Shown piece by piece: positions 23,987-35,824 of a stretch of DNA of 64,000 bases. The notes beneath the pieces are model-generated. The model saw only the letters and a program-made list of their open reading frames with translations, had not been told where the DNA came from and searched no databases. Position numbers and translations under genes: made by a program. Source of the DNA: Paraphoma chrysanthemicola (lineage: Eukaryota > Ascomycota > Dothideomycetes > Pleosporales > Phaeosphaeriaceae); contig JAGMWG010000021.1 of NCBI GenBank assembly GCA_020744225.1, positions 372,001 through 436,000 on the forward strand, given 5' to 3'. Numbering within the stretch: position 1 is the stretch's first letter; each line of letters opens with the position of its first letter.

Positions 23987-26871
23987 ATGGACTTCGTATG
24001 TGCCCTCTAGCGGTATACTGCAACTTGCTGACAAGAGTAGTGGGTGAGGCTCCTCGGCGGCTCCTCCCAGAAGAAGCAGGCCGCGCCAAACAACCCCCAG
24101 CAGCGTCTGGCACGCTTCCGACAGCGATACAACCAAGTCTTGGTATGCGACCCCGAAGAACAAGGAAGGCATTCGGTCACTAGGCTGACTCCTCGCAGCA
24201 AACATGGCAGAAGGCGCAGAACCTCGCGAGCGACCGCGAAGCTCTGGGCAACATCCGCCGCGGCTTCCAGGCCCTCACCGCGATCCTCAACGATGAGTCG
24301 CGGTCCCCCGCTCCGCACATGTGCCTACAGTTTGCCGCAGCACAGCAGATATACACAGCAGTGTCGAAGATTGCAGCAACGTCACACGACGAGGGCATGG
24401 TCAGAGATGCAGTCGCTTTCTACAATGCACTTATCGATAGCGAAGAGGAGGATTTCCTCGAGAACGATGTCTTTGCCGTGTCTCTCATGAACTTCGTCAA
24501 TAGAACTGTCGGATCGGGAGGGACAGGCGTTGGAGAAGACATCGAGGCGGACATTGTCGAATTGCTTTTCGGCATTGCGGCCAAGATCCGGCTCCAGCCA
24601 GAAATACTCCCAGTCTGGTTTACCACGGCTTGCACCGACGCCAACGGACGTTTGGCCAATCAGAAAGTAGACTTTGCAGGCGTCACGCAAAAGGAAGACT
24701 TCCCATTGTGTTACCAGCTCATTGACCATGTCCATCACGAAGGACGAATTGGGGACTTTGCGCGGACGGGGCTGCTCTATGTCTTCGAGTCCGCCTCCAA
24801 GTCACTGACCCTGGAAGCATGGATCGTGAACAGCGACCTGCCGACGCTCATGGCCACTGGCCTGGGAGCTCTCTACAGCCAGCTTAGCAGGTACGTCAGC
24901 ATACAAGTCAAATGCAAGAACACGTTGCTCACCATCTTTAGGAAACTGTCAGTTTTGCACCCACCGCAGAACTTGCCTATCATATTGTCGCTCTCAGACT
25001 ATGGCGAAATGCAACCGAATGCGCAAGCAGAAAGCTTCTTTGGCGAAGACTTCCAGAACCATCTTGTTACTTTTCTGTCATATCTTGCCTTTTGGCAGGA
25101 CGTTCTCGAGCATTGCCGATCAACAGACGTCAGACACACATTGATAGATCATTTCCAGATCTTGTTCCTCCAGCAGCTATTGTAAGACCTGTCGTTGTGT
25201 CGCTTGATTGAGAGTCATACTGACTAGTGCAGGTATCCGTCACTATTGGAGTCGTCGGACGCAGATGGCGGCTCTTCAGTCGCGGTGCTTACCTACCTGA
25301 GGCGTATTCTTGATGCACTGGACCATCCAGAGCTTGTGAACATGATCCTTCAATACCTGCTAGGTCTTCAGGACTACGCGGTGTCATCTCCGAGAATGCC
25401 GCGATCGCCAGCTGCCCTCAAGCGCCGCCAGTCGCTGCTCCTGACTAATGCACCAGACAAGGATGACGATCGCTTCAACCCGTCCTTGTTCAATCTGGTG
25501 GATCTCGTTCTTGGCGGCACTAATTCCCGGAATGCGCAGACTGTTTCAGCGGCGTTGAAACTTACAACAGTAATCCTCAGCAAGGATCACGGATACGCTC
25601 TCGGGTCTCTTGTTAAGATCATGCATGCGCATCACAAAGAGCCTTTCCGGACAGTAGGCGGCCTCAATATCGAGCTCGAGACTTACCTGAACCTCGCTAT
25701 CAACCTCGCCGGCGAAGAAGGTGTGGACGAAGCATATGAGAGTCATATCAAGGACATTCAGACCTTGCTTGAGAGTCATCCATGCTCGTTGAAGAGCATT
25801 GCCCTTCCAGGCGTCTCCTCCAAAAGCCAAGGCTACTTTGATACAGCCGAATCGCCAGCAAGAGATGTGGATCCCCATTACCTTGTACCAGAAGATCCGC
25901 TTTTCCAGTCACTTGTCGACTTATTGCTACGTTTCCTCACCAACGACATCGAGACAAACCTTGCCTTGACTGAGACAATCGTATGCATGGGCACCTGTTC
26001 ACAGCTGCACCTAGAAGGCTGGCTCTCCGTTGATCCTGCCGACTATGAGTTCGAAGACGTGGGACCGGAGCCCACTGAATTCACAAATGACAACTTCCGA
26101 AGTATGCTCATGGCTGGACGCCTTCCCACTTGGAAGCCGTCCGCTACGCCGCAACTCCTTGCATGCTTACAACAGCTCGAGGCACAAGTCGAAGCTCTGC
26201 GTGCCGACATACAGGATTGGGATGAGCATGTCGTGAATCGAAAGACGGCATTTCGCTTCCACGAGGAGATGCATGAGGCAATGAAGATGCCAACGCCTCA
26301 ATTGAAGCCCAGTCGCCAACCGTCAGACACTCCGGCTGGAACATGGACACCACAAATTCCCAAACACGTACTGGACAGCTCTGCAACGCCGTCGAGAACT
26401 CAGTCACCACGAGGTAGGAAAGAGGCTCTCGCAGATCAGCGCAATACGCCCACAGCATCACCAACGCCTTCTCGTTTTGGAGGTTCAACGATGGTTGGTT
26501 CACCATCGAGAGCACTGTCGCCGTTACCAGCGCCACAGGCCGCAAAACGCAACACGACCCTGTTCTCGGACATTGACGCGAATTTTGCCGGGTTACGGCA
26601 CTCGGAGATTTTCAAACGGCGCATCCGATTTCGGAGACCTGCTGGAGCCCAAAATGTTGAAGTGATGCTCTCAAAGTATCAGCCTCCGCCTAAAGACGAC
26701 GAAGAAGGCTCGACATCTGGCGCTGAACAGGACAAAGAACAGGAAGATACTCGCGAAGCTAGCCTGCTGCATATTATTACGAACGTGGTCATATTGCAAG
26801 AGTTCGTGCTGGAGCTGGTCGCACTCATGCAAATTCGAGCCAGCCTGTTCAGCGAAGTCAGGTTTGGATGA
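23987..26871 (+). CDS. FTS/Hook-interacting protein (FHIP, RAI16-like)
   Basis: FHIP links early endosomes through FTS and Hook to dynein for long-range movement in hyphae. Exons 23987-23995 (nine bases, M-D-F), 24041-24142, 24199-24890, 24942-25181 and 25233-26871 give 893 aa. The N-terminus reads MDFWVRLLGGSSQKK followed by QQRLARFRQRYNQVL. The body is an alpha-solenoid with the family stretch EDFPLCYQLIDHVHHEGRIG and FARTGLLYVFESA near residue 225. The C-terminal third has a Ser/Pro/Thr-rich segment and then RRIRFRRPAGAQNVEVML. The 51-nt intron at 24891-24941 is in frame without stops, so retention would go unnoticed. Identification rests on motif order and length. Confidence 0.8.
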
Positions 26872-27868
26872 GCATTGATTTGATGTCACTGGGAAAGATG
26901 AGAGACGTGAGAAGTGGATAGAAGCGTATACCCAACGGAATAATTTCGACCAGTTCAGATTCAGCGCGAAATTATGTTGTGCACCCCGGCCTGAGCCGCC
27001 TTCATTAATCCACAGCGTTGTCTTATGCTCGGGATGAAGACGGGCGTGAGATGCGCGAACCCGGTACAAACTCGTCGTGCACGGATCAAGCCGGCCGCAA
27101 TCGGGATGTCTGGGCATGCAGCGGGGGTTGGTGCGGCTCTAGCCTAACGTCATTCTTCACATGCTGCCACCACCCCTCATCAACCCACGAGCCCATCAGC
27201 ACATGCGCTCGTGAAAGACGCTTTCGCCAAACTGCATCATGCGACCTAGAAACATGGTAGAATCGTCAAGCTTCTGCAGCCCCTGCTCCTATCAGCAATG
27301 ATGCGCTCCCAATGCCTGCTCTTATAGCTCGGCAACGTAATTCCAGCAGCCGATTACCGGCCGAACGACATCACCGCCAGCGTGTTCCGCTCGTCCACCA
27401 TCGCGGATCTGGGGTAGACGCTTCGCCAAGGATTCCCGAAACGGTTTGAGATGCACGTGTGCCCTGGATGGAACTAAATGTGCCGGCCTGGGCTCACGCA
27501 GGGCCGAGGCTTCGCGGAACGAATTATGTTATCCTCAGACCCGCGGGTAGCTAAGGTTCGTGGAATATGACTGTGACGAATTTCCTTTGGCGTCACGCCT
27601 TCCTAGAAATCTTTCCTCCGCTTCGGACTCCTTTTGTCACTTCATCGTCGCGTTGGTACTGAGCAGCTTCTTGCTTCCTTTGTTTGCAAGCAGAAGCCGA
27701 GGCCTTTCATAGCTAGCTGAAGATCCAAAACCGGTGGTTGAGCGCGAGTCGATCACGTTGCGCGTCATAATTACTTTCCTCTCAGCCGACGCGGGCCTCG
27801 AATACTTCAGAACTCGTGTCCACGCGATCATAATTTGACTGAGCGCAAAGCTCACGCTACCATACAAA
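26872..27868. other. Intergenic region
   Basis: About 1 kb between FHIP and the succinate/fumarate carrier. ORFs here are short and unsupported. I see no repeat, tRNA or conserved protein piece. The right end must hold the carrier promoter and leader. Confidence 0.5.
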
Positions 27869-29190
27869 ATGTCAGCGAAGTCAACACAAGGGCCTGGCGG
27901 CAGGAAGCCCGCTTCGGCGGCCACCAACTTGATCGGTAAGCTTCAGATTGAGGCATTGACGTACGGAATGGAAGTACAGAGCGATTTCTGACATTAAATG
28001 CCAGCTGGTGGAGGAGCTGGAATGATGGAGGCGCTCGCGTGCCATCCTCTGGGTAAGACAATTTGCCAAAAGTAACAGTCCTTGAATGTACCTAATGCGT
28101 GGACAGATACGATCAAGGTCCGAATGCAACTGTCGAGACGCGCGCGCGCTCCAGGAGTATGTTCCACGCTTCCCAGCTGCCCTCCGGAGGACTAGCAACA
28201 ACAAATTGAACTTGACTGACGCGCGCGACACCAGGCCAAAGCACGCGGCTTCATTACAACAGGAACTGAAATCGTCAAGCGCGAAACCGCATTGGGGCTG
28301 TACAAAGGTCTTGGAGCAGTCTTGACAGGCATTGTACCGAAAATGGCTATTCGATTCACCAGCTACGAATGGTATAAGCAAATGCTAGCAGACCAGGAAG
28401 GAAATGTCAGCGGCAAGTCCACATTCATGGGTACGTGTAGCTTCCATGTCCATACGAGAGACTCCCAAGTTGCTCCCCGCGACTCTTTTTGGGGCATTAT
28501 ATGTGCATCAGATCTAGTCACTAACAACATCAGCTGGTTTGGCTGCGGGTGTCACTGAGGCTGTCCTTGTTGTCACGCCAATGGAGGTAGTCAAGATTAG
28601 ATTACAAGCACAACACCACTCCATGGCAGATCCGCTAGACGTCCCGAAGTACCGCAACGCAGCCCACGCACTCTACACTGTAATCCGAGAGGAAGGTGCG
28701 GGTGCGCTATGGCGCGGTGTCTCGCTCACCGCGTTGCGACAAGGAACGAACCAAGCGGCAAACTTCACTGCATACTCAGAATTGAGGGCACGGCTCCAGG
28801 ATTACCATGGGACAACCGACCTGCCAAGCTACCAGACGTCTTTGATTGGTCTCATTTCTGGCGCCGTTGGACCTTTTACGAATGCGCCCATTGATACAAT
28901 CAAGACCAGATTACAAAAAACTCCAGCCGAGCCAGGAAAAAGTGCAATCCAGAGAATAGTGGGCATTGCGAGGTAAGTCGCTAGCTGTGCCATTCTTCCT
29001 CAGCATAGACTCACGCGAGAACAGCGACATGTGGAAGCAGGAAGGCGTTCGCAGTTTCTACAAGGGTATCACGCCGCGTGTCATGCGTGTTGCTCCTGGA
29101 CAGGCCGTCACGTTCACCGTATACGAGTATCTCAAGGGAGTACTGGAGCGAGGTCGGGAGATGCTGCCGGGAGGGCAATACGAGGAGTGA
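27869..29190 (+). CDS. SFC1: Mitochondrial succinate/fumarate carrier
   Basis: Inner-membrane carrier exchanging succinate for fumarate, needed for growth on C2 compounds (SFC1/ACR1 family). Six exons: 27869-27935, 28005-28052, 28107-28156, 28235-28430, 28534-28972 and 29025-29190, giving 321 aa. Three carrier repeats are visible with their signatures: CHPLDTIKVRMQ, TPMEVVKIRLQ and APIDTIKTRLQ. The specificity-region segments FTSYEWYK and LRQGTNQAANFTAYSE fit this carrier better than citrate or oxaloacetate carriers. The end of the fifth exon gives IVGIAS-DMWKQEGVRSFYKG across the last splice. Confidence 0.88.
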
Positions 29191-29506
29191 TTGGCATGGA
29201 GCGCCGTGGACTTTGTGTTATATTGCATTATTAGTGCAACGCCTTTGTTGCATTGTCTGGCATTCTACTTAGCTTGTACATATGCCCAAAATATATCCTT
29301 ATGCTTGTTTACATCGCGAGGAAGTGGCGGCATTAAACAGGGTCCGCCAAGCAGCTTCAGCCCACTTGCCCCACCAGCCACAGCCCCTCGTCGTCAGCGT
29401 AAACATTGAAGGAGCTCACTTTAACTTCCCCGTTCACCACGGCCAAACTTGCCCAAATTGCATGAATTTGTAGTAAACCAAAAATCGCAAGGAACTCGTT
29501 ACTACA

Positions 29507-30543
29507 ATGCAGTCAGGCATCTCCGGTACGCTTTATACACGCCCGATCGCTCTGAACCACCTGCTCACCTATGAACAGCTTCCCAGGAGCTCAAGGCCGC
29601 GCTCGGAAGCCTGATTACCTCGAGCTCACAACGCGGTCTCCTAGCGACCATACAAAATGAGACCATTGTCCCCGGCGCAACAATCCCATCTTCCTCGTCA
29701 TCATTTAAATCCGATCTCTCCAACCTCGAATCACACGTCACGCCCAATGCCGCACTCTACATCCTCCTCCGCCGCGCCGACTCGCTCTCGTCGCCCGACA
29801 AATCACTTGTGGCAGTCACATATGTCCCCAATGCCGCCCCCGTGCGCCAAAAGATGCTGTTCGCTTCCACGCGATTGACGCTGGTGCGCGAGCTCGGCGG
29901 CGAGCATTTCCCTGAAAGCGTCTTCACGACCGAAGCGAGTGAATTGACAGCGCAAGGATGGGAAAAGCATCTCGCCCATGAGGCTGAGTCGAATCCGCTG
30001 ACGGCGGAGGAGCAATCCCTCCAGGATATTAAGGAAGCGGAGGCGCTGGAATCGCGGGGAACGAGGGGACAAGGACTTGCGCAGGGTGGCAGGATTGCGA
30101 TTCGTGCGGATGGGGACATCACAGGTGCGCTGAAGGCGTTAGGGGAAGGCGGGGATAACCTCGTGCAATTGAAGATGGACGGCGCGACGGAGACGCTGCA
30201 GCTTGTGTCGTCCAGTACTGCTACCCCGTCGACACTCTCATCACAAATCGATACTAAGGAGCCTCGGTATGCATTCTACCGACATGACGATCCTGCCGCG
30301 TCGATAGTCTTCATATCGACGTGTCCATCGGCCGCGAAGATCAGGGAAAGGATGCTGTATGCGGCGAGTCGCGGGAATGTGGTTAGTCTTGCACAGAACG
30401 ACGCCGGGCTGAAAGTCGCAAAGAAACTCGAGGCGACAAATCCGGATGAGGTTACGGAGCAGGTGATTAGGGATGAATTCAAGGTCGAAGAGGTGGTTAA
30501 GAAGGAAGGATTCGCGAAGCCAAAGAGGCCAGGGAGGCGATGA
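29507..30543 (+). CDS. TWF1: Twinfilin (two ADF-H domains)
   Basis: Actin-monomer-binding and barbed-end regulator. A first exon of 19 nt (29507-29525) joins 29579-30543, giving 327 aa. The N-terminus MQSGISASQELKAAL and the following SQRGLLATIQNETI open the first ADF-H domain, which runs to about residue 145 with YVPNAAPVRQKMLFASTR. The second domain (about 185-310) has EPRYAFYRHDD, FISTCPSAAKIRERMLYAAS and KKLEATNPDEVTEQ. The tail is basic (KPKRPGRR), as in other twinfilins. The downstream minus-strand hydrolase is convergent. Confidence 0.88.
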
Positions 30544-30624
30544 GCGTGATGACACAAACGTCTAACATAACATAACTTCTAGAAGAAGAAATTTTCTCTG
30601 GTTGGGTTGAAACAAACCAGCCTA

Positions 30625-31590
30625 TCATACATCTCCCATGCCCTCCTTAACCCCCCTCGCCAACCCCTCACAACTCATACAAAACCCAAACGTCGCCCCG
30701 GCGTTAAACTCCCAACCCTGCTGCGCATACGCAGGACTACTCGTCCCACATCCATCCGCCAACAAAACACAATCATACCCTTTACTAAACGCATCCGTCA
30801 GCGTCCCGCCCACACACTGATCTGTATTCACGCCCGCAAACAGCAGTGTCTTAATCCCTTCTTGTTCCAAGAATTCCTGCAACGGTGTCGTAGAGCCCCA
30901 AAGACCAGACATGCGATTCTTATGGATCCAAATATCTGGATTATGAGGCATTTGCGCGCCTTGGGTGTACATGGCATCGAGAGGTGGATATAGCGCTGCG
31001 TTCCAAGTATCGCGCATCAACAAGTTACCAGCGTTTATATCTTCGCCGTCGAGTTTCAGAGTGCCGCAGTCTGTGCCTAGACCTTTGTGTATGGTGCGTG
31101 AAGGGAGGCCGTGTTTGTTTAACGATTCACTGCCTTCTTTCTGCGTAAATGAGTCGCCACTATTTGTCGGGCCCTTGGAAAGGTTCGCGGAAAAGCCAAA
31201 TGCGCGCTTCACGCCCGCTGGCATGTTGCGCAGATCGTCAGAGGTTAATCCCCAGTTACACCATATAATCCTGATCCCGGCTTTTCGTGCCGCGGGGATT
31301 GCGTATTTGGCCAGATTGTCGCATGCAGCGTGACCGGCGCCGCGAGTCTTGCCGAATGCAGGTGAGAGGAAGAAGTTTTGCATGTCGATTATGATGAGCG
31401 CAGATTTGGCGGGCGAGATGGTGATGGGGGTGTGTGTGGTTTGGAGAGTGAGTCTGGGGCCTGGAGAGGATGTGAATGGAGAAGAAGGGTGTGTGAGGTC
31501 GAAGCCTGTGGTTTCAGAGTGGAGCCAGAAGTTGTCTGGGGAGCCGATGATGGCATTTGGAAGGGTTTCGTTGGCGGGTGGATTTGACAT
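30625..31590 (-). CDS. Isochorismatase-family cysteine hydrolase
   Basis: Intracellular hydrolase of the isochorismatase fold, 321 aa from the ATG at 31590. The frame also opens at 31635 with a longer N-terminus. The full catalytic triad is present: Asp in LIIIDMQNFF, Lys in WIHKNRMSG and Cys in AGVNTDQCVGGTL. An N-terminal extension of about 60 residues and a region with KGLGTDCGTLKLDGEDI distinguish it from short bacterial homologues. The substrate cannot be inferred. It contrasts with the Cys-less relative at 16413-17009. Confidence 0.85.
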   Translation of the reverse strand: MSNPPANETLPNAIIGSPDNFWLHSETTGFDLTHPSSPFTSSPGPRLTLQTTHTPITISPAKSALIIIDMQNFFLSPAFGKTRGAGHAACDNLAKYAIPAARKAGIRIIWCNWGLTSDDLRNMPAGVKRAFGFSANLSKGPTNSGDSFTQKEGSESLNKHGLPSRTIHKGLGTDCGTLKLDGEDINAGNLLMRDTWNAALYPPLDAMYTQGAQMPHNPDIWIHKNRMSGLWGSTTPLQEFLEQEGIKTLLFAGVNTDQCVGGTLTDAFSKGYDCVLLADGCGTSSPAYAQQGWEFNAGATFGFCMSCEGLARGVKEGMGDV

Positions 31591-31907
31591 GTTGAAGGCT
31601 TCGGCTGACTGAACGGAGAAAGTCGAAGTTTGCAAGTGACTTTTACTGTCGTGAGGGGTGAATTTTCAGGAGGCGTGTGGTTAAAAGCAGATGGTCATGA
31701 GTTGTTACCCTCTCACGAGACTAATCGCACATATATCTGCTATCTCAATGCTCGATGGGGCAGGAGCTCGACACCATCTGCCGCGGCGGGGTAGCTGTGC
31801 CTATCTCCGAGATAGCATTATTCCCACGGAGCTGTTATCAAGATGACTGACAAGACAAGTCGTCATGGTATTCGAATCGCGAGGTTTGCGAAAGCGAACC
31901 TGAATAC

Positions 31908-32528
31908 TCACAACGAATCCTCGGGCCGGTCCAGGTGGCACATGGCTATTATCAGACGCTCGGGCTCTTCGCCGAAATTGACGTCTCCAATGTATCCAAC
32001 CTTTCCAAGTCCGACTCTTGTGAAGGCGGCATACGCGAGGTTCTTTGGTCCCCCAGTGTAGACAAGGTCGCTTGTAGTAACGTGTCCAAGGAAGACGGCT
32101 TTCGCTTGAAACTCGTGGAAGAGGCTGGCTCTCCGTAGCATATTCTCATCTACAGCATGGTGCAGACGCACGTCGTGTGATCCGTACTCTGAAGCTCGCC
32201 ATTTCAAGCCAAAGTGTTCTTTGAACATGGCACTGAGCTTGTCGAATTCAATGGTGGACGCGAAGAAGCCCATAAAGACCATAGTTCCACCGTGCTTGAT
32301 CCATTCAATAGTTGCGGCGAGAAACTCACGGTTCTCCTCTTCCACGATTGCCGAATCTGAGACGAGGATGACGTTCGGCCAGCCAGAACCAATGTAATTG
32401 AGAGCGTCGTCTGTCGTGAGGGACTCGTGGACAGCGGTCCGAGACAGGATCTTGGGGAAGAGCTGAGGGTACATTTGCCGTGAGGATGAGGAGAAGCCCT
32501 CAAGGGATATGACTAGTAGATTCGGCAT
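31908..32528 (-). CDS. Uncharacterised fungal protein, flavodoxin/ThuA-like look
   Basis: Single exon, 206 aa. The pattern of strands and turns (MPNLLVISLEGFS, then WPNVILVSDSAIVEEENREF, then IKHGGTMVFMGFFAS) resembles class I glutamine-amidotransferase/ThuA-like folds. I see no Cys nucleophile in the expected elbow. The C-terminal part reads RVGLGKVGYIGDVNFGEEPE. I believe similar uncharacterised proteins occur in other filamentous ascomycetes; that is from memory. It is divergent from the ETF beta gene. Confidence 0.62.
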   Translation of the reverse strand: MPNLLVISLEGFSSSSRQMYPQLFPKILSRTAVHESLTTDDALNYIGSGWPNVILVSDSAIVEEENREFLAATIEWIKHGGTMVFMGFFASTIEFDKLSAMFKEHFGLKWRASEYGSHDVRLHHAVDENMLRRASLFHEFQAKAVFLGHVTTSDLVYTGGPKNLAYAAFTRVGLGKVGYIGDVNFGEEPERLIIAMCHLDRPEDSL

Positions 32529-33062
32529 TGTGCTCCAGATGCCGAGGGGACGGGTATGCTTGACGGTTCAATCGAACGAGATCAAGACCGCGTGGCGTTG
32601 GACAAGTCGATTACGGATTTGGAGCGGCGATCAGATACACAACGGAAAACGGACAGATCATAGACACGGAAAGGAAAGGACGAAGATTTGATAGAAAGCG
32701 CGCATGAGTATAAAAGTTTGCTGTCGACCCACGCGCCATTTATTCCATCCTTACTGTCTCATCTGCAACCGGATGACAAAGCAATGTTCAATTCATGCTG
32801 CACACGAATCGGCTATAGACGATGCGCAGGAGCTACCTCCATATTGATGCTGAGCGTCGCATAGTGTTCGAAAGGTTGATTGCGCAGAGGCGTCTTCCCC
32901 AGCATCGTCACTGCCAAGGCCGTGGTCGCCGCGGCGGAAACGCCTCGGCTAAGTCTTGACGTGAAGCTCCGATGCTATCCACCCCACCCTTGCCCTGCCT
33001 CTGATCGATCATTCTTCATAATTTCGACGAAGCGCAAGACATTTTAACGCGCAACACACACA
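32529..33062. promoter_or_regulatory. Shared divergent promoter region
   Basis: 534 bases lie between the start of the minus-strand unknown gene (32528) and the plus-strand ETF beta gene (33063). No reading frame is supported. A TATA-like stretch (GAGTATAAAAG) at about 32706-32716 could serve the minus-strand gene only with poor orientation, so its use is uncertain. Confidence 0.35.
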
Positions 33063-33996
33063 ATGTCAGGTCTGAGGATACTAGTACCCGTCAAGCGCGT
33101 CATTGACTATGCGGTGAGTGGCCCATATGCATCACGCCGTGCACAGTTGCTGCACATCTGAGATCCAAGATGTCATTGAAGCTTCTCGCTCCACTGGACA
33201 TTTCCCCCAATAAAAAATCTCAGGGTATACAATTGAAGTGAGCAGATTCTGATGTGCTGCACAGGTCAAGCCTCGCGTCAATCGCGCTCAAACCGCAGTC
33301 GAGACCGCAAATGTCAAACACTCGATGAACCCATTCGATGAGCTCTCCATCGAGGAAGCCGTGCGCCTACGCGAACAAAAGAACCACCACTCGTCCGCGC
33401 CGAAAGTAGAGGAGATCGTCGCCTTCTCAGCCGGGCCGCCAAAGTCGCAAGACATTCTCCGGACAGCCATGGCCATGGGCGCAGACCGAGGATTGCACGT
33501 CGTGGTGGAGGAGAAGGATGCTTTAGAGCCACTTGGTGTAGCGAAGCTACTCAAGAAAGTCGTCGAGGAGAACAAATCGAACCTGGTCATACTGGGCAAG
33601 CAGTCCATCGACGACGATGCAGGCCAGACAGGGCAAATGCTTGCAGGCCTGCTAAATTGGCCACAAGCCACACAAGCATCGAAAATCACAATCAACGACC
33701 AGACCGTAGAAGTCATCCGTGAAGTCGACGGCGGCGTGGAAACACTCAAGGCGAAACTCCCCATGATTATCACGACAGATCTACGACTGAACGAGCCAAG
33801 ATACGCGAGTCTGCCCAACATTATGAAGGCGAAGAAGAAGAAGCTGGACAAGAAGACACTGAGTGATTATGGTCTGGATACGGAGCTGCGGTTGAAGACA
33901 GTCAAGGTTACCGAGCCGCCAGCGAGAAAGGGCGGCGTCAAGGTTGAGGATGTAGACGGCATGATCAGCAAGTTGAAGGAGCTGGGTGCGTTGTAA
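33063..33996 (+). CDS. Electron transfer flavoprotein beta subunit
   Basis: Mitochondrial matrix protein that with ETF alpha passes electrons from acyl-CoA and other dehydrogenases to ETF-ubiquinone oxidoreductase. Exons 33063-33113 and 33265-33996 give 260 aa, the usual length. Family marks: ILVPVKRVIDYAVKPRVN at the N-terminus, HSMNPFDELSIEEAVRLRE, the AMP-site segment KQSIDDDAGQTGQMLAGLL, and DLRLNEPRYASLPNIMKAKK containing the recognition loop. The N-terminus has no clear cleavable presequence, as is common for this subunit. Confidence 0.92.
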
Positions 33997-34231
33997 GAGA
34001 TGTACAAAAATATGGACAAATAAGCAAGATCATCAAGACGTTGAACAGGCGCTAACCGTGTGTGTGCTTGAGGGTCATGGTCGTGCTTCGCTTGCAGGAG
34101 GTTCGATGCGTCTACTGCGTTTGTCATGTCTTCGGGACCATGACCTACAGTACTCACCTTCACCCATTTCTCGCGTACCTCGTGATCTTTTCAATATACA
34201 TATCATTCAAAATCCAGGCCACTCATCTCAA

Positions 34232-34340
34232 GGGCATGTGGTCTAATTGGTAAGACGCCCCTCCGACTTCCGCCACCGCCGCCACCTTTCGGGTTCGCCC
34301 GCTTTCTGGGGAGACACGAGTTCGAATCTCGCCATGTCCA
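34232..34340 (+). tRNA. Probable intron-containing tRNA gene, isotype not resolved
   Basis: The 5' acceptor strand GGGCATG pairs fully (one G-T) with CATGTCC at 34333-34339, followed by discriminator A. The D arm is GTCT/AGAC with an AATTGGTA loop. The T arm is ACGAG-TTCGAAT-CTCGC, with one outer mismatch. A five-T run at 34347-34351 is a good Pol III terminator. The 109-nt span implies an intron of about 36 nt. The anticodon arm does not fold normally: CCCC at 34258-34261 can pair with GGGG at 34308-34311, but no T lies at the canonical position 33. An Arg anticodon CCG after the T at 34262 is possible but needs an irregular stem, so a tRNA pseudogene is also possible. Confidence 0.6.
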
Positions 34341-34462
34341 AATATCTTTTTGCTACGTCGCGCTCCCTGCCTGGAGGCTTTTTGCCTCGATGTAGAAGTA
34401 AACGACTCCAGCACCAGGCAACTTGTAACAACGAATGACGTATGCAATTGCAACTTGTTTCA

Positions 34463-35824
34463 TTACATTCCAACAAGCTCCTTCACAATCCTGACGACCT
34501 TTCCAGCACTTCCTATCGAAAGTTGGTAGCCCGCACCAGCATGTCCATACTGTTGTACAACCCTCACTTCCCTATTCCCCATTCCTTTTTCCTCGTCGCC
34601 TTGCCTATCTAAGTTTGCATCGATATTTTCAACCTCAATCCTCACACCACCTTCCCTTCCCGGCCGAAGGCCAACCTGCGTCGCAACCACCTCGATCCTG
34701 CTACCCCGTATCTCGGGCCACACATCCCTACATCTCTCGATAATCCCCCTCGTAACCTCTTCATCTGGCTCCGCGTCCCATGACCGCGGTGTCTTCGTCC
34801 CGCCGAGGACGAATAAGTCGGTGCCAGGGCGTGGAAAGATGTACGTTGCCAGCGGCGAAATGGCGGGATCTTCGCGCAACAAGATCCTGAGAGATGACGG
34901 GTCTGGAGGTGGAGTGATGCGTGCGAGGAGAGTTTGGCCGCGGATAGGATAAACGGTTGGGTCCGGGACGAGGGTGTGTGATGAGAGGCCTGTACAATTT
35001 ACCACGATTGGTAGATCATGATTCGAACCGGAGAATAGGGGGTTCGGAAGTAGTGTCAGAGCGGCAGTGATGGTCCCGGAGAGACCGGACGAAGATGGTA
35101 GATTAGCGCGGATGTTGTGGGCGCCTAGGGAGACTGCCTTGGCGAGGAGCTGGGATATGTAGACGGGAGGATTGATGGTGATGGAGGTGTAGGTGTGCCC
35201 GCTGGTGCAATTTGGGGGAAGAGCGGAGGGTGGGATGGTTGAGAAGTTTTGGACTTGAGGTGCGAACCATGGAGGTTTCACAACGGATTGAGTGGGGTTT
35301 CCTCTATGATGCGAGTGAGTACAAATGCTTTACGTGGTTGCGTGGTAGTATTTGGATGACTGACGAGTAAACACTTATCGGTCGCCGCTGAAACGTTGTC
35401 AGTGGCCCAATGTTCAAAAAACATGTTGACAACATGAACATACCGTGAGCCCCATCTCCAAGGCTGCTTTTTCATCATTTTCTATGGCGCTCATCCAGGC
35501 GTGATAGCTTTCCAAATCCCATTGACACTGCTCTTTCTGATCCGGACTTGAGTGGGTCCGCCAAATCGCGCCGGCCCTTACACTGCTCAGTCTTGCTAAG
35601 TTTGTCTACAAAACATATTGCGCTACCTACCAAGGAGACGTATACTCAATCGATTCATCCCCTGGGAAATGCTTGGCGATTATTGTAACCTTGAAGCCGG
35701 CTTCGAGCAGAGAAACTGCAGTTTGGAGCCCAATGACCCCAGCGCTGCATGAGTTGAGCTACTTGAAATCATCGCTTGAAGGTCAGGATGCGACTCACCC
35801 TATTACCACGGTATGAGCAGACAT
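34463..35824 (-). CDS. D-amino-acid oxidase (FAD-dependent, DAO family)
   Basis: Oxidatively deaminates D-amino acids, producing hydrogen peroxide. Five exons on the minus strand: 35824-35799, 35744-35631, 35576-35444, 35387-35375 (13 nt) and 35301-34463, giving 374 aa. The FAD-binding Rossmann motif VVIGAGVIGLQTA is split by the first intron. Further marks are AGAIWRTH, VVNCTGL, YPIRGQTLL and the C-terminal signature RPGREGGVRIE plus QQYGHAGAGYQLSIGSA. The 13-nt exon joins as LTRRPIRNPTQS, plausible but the least certain part. The protein ends ELVGM, so it has no SKL-type peroxisomal signal. Confidence 0.85.
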
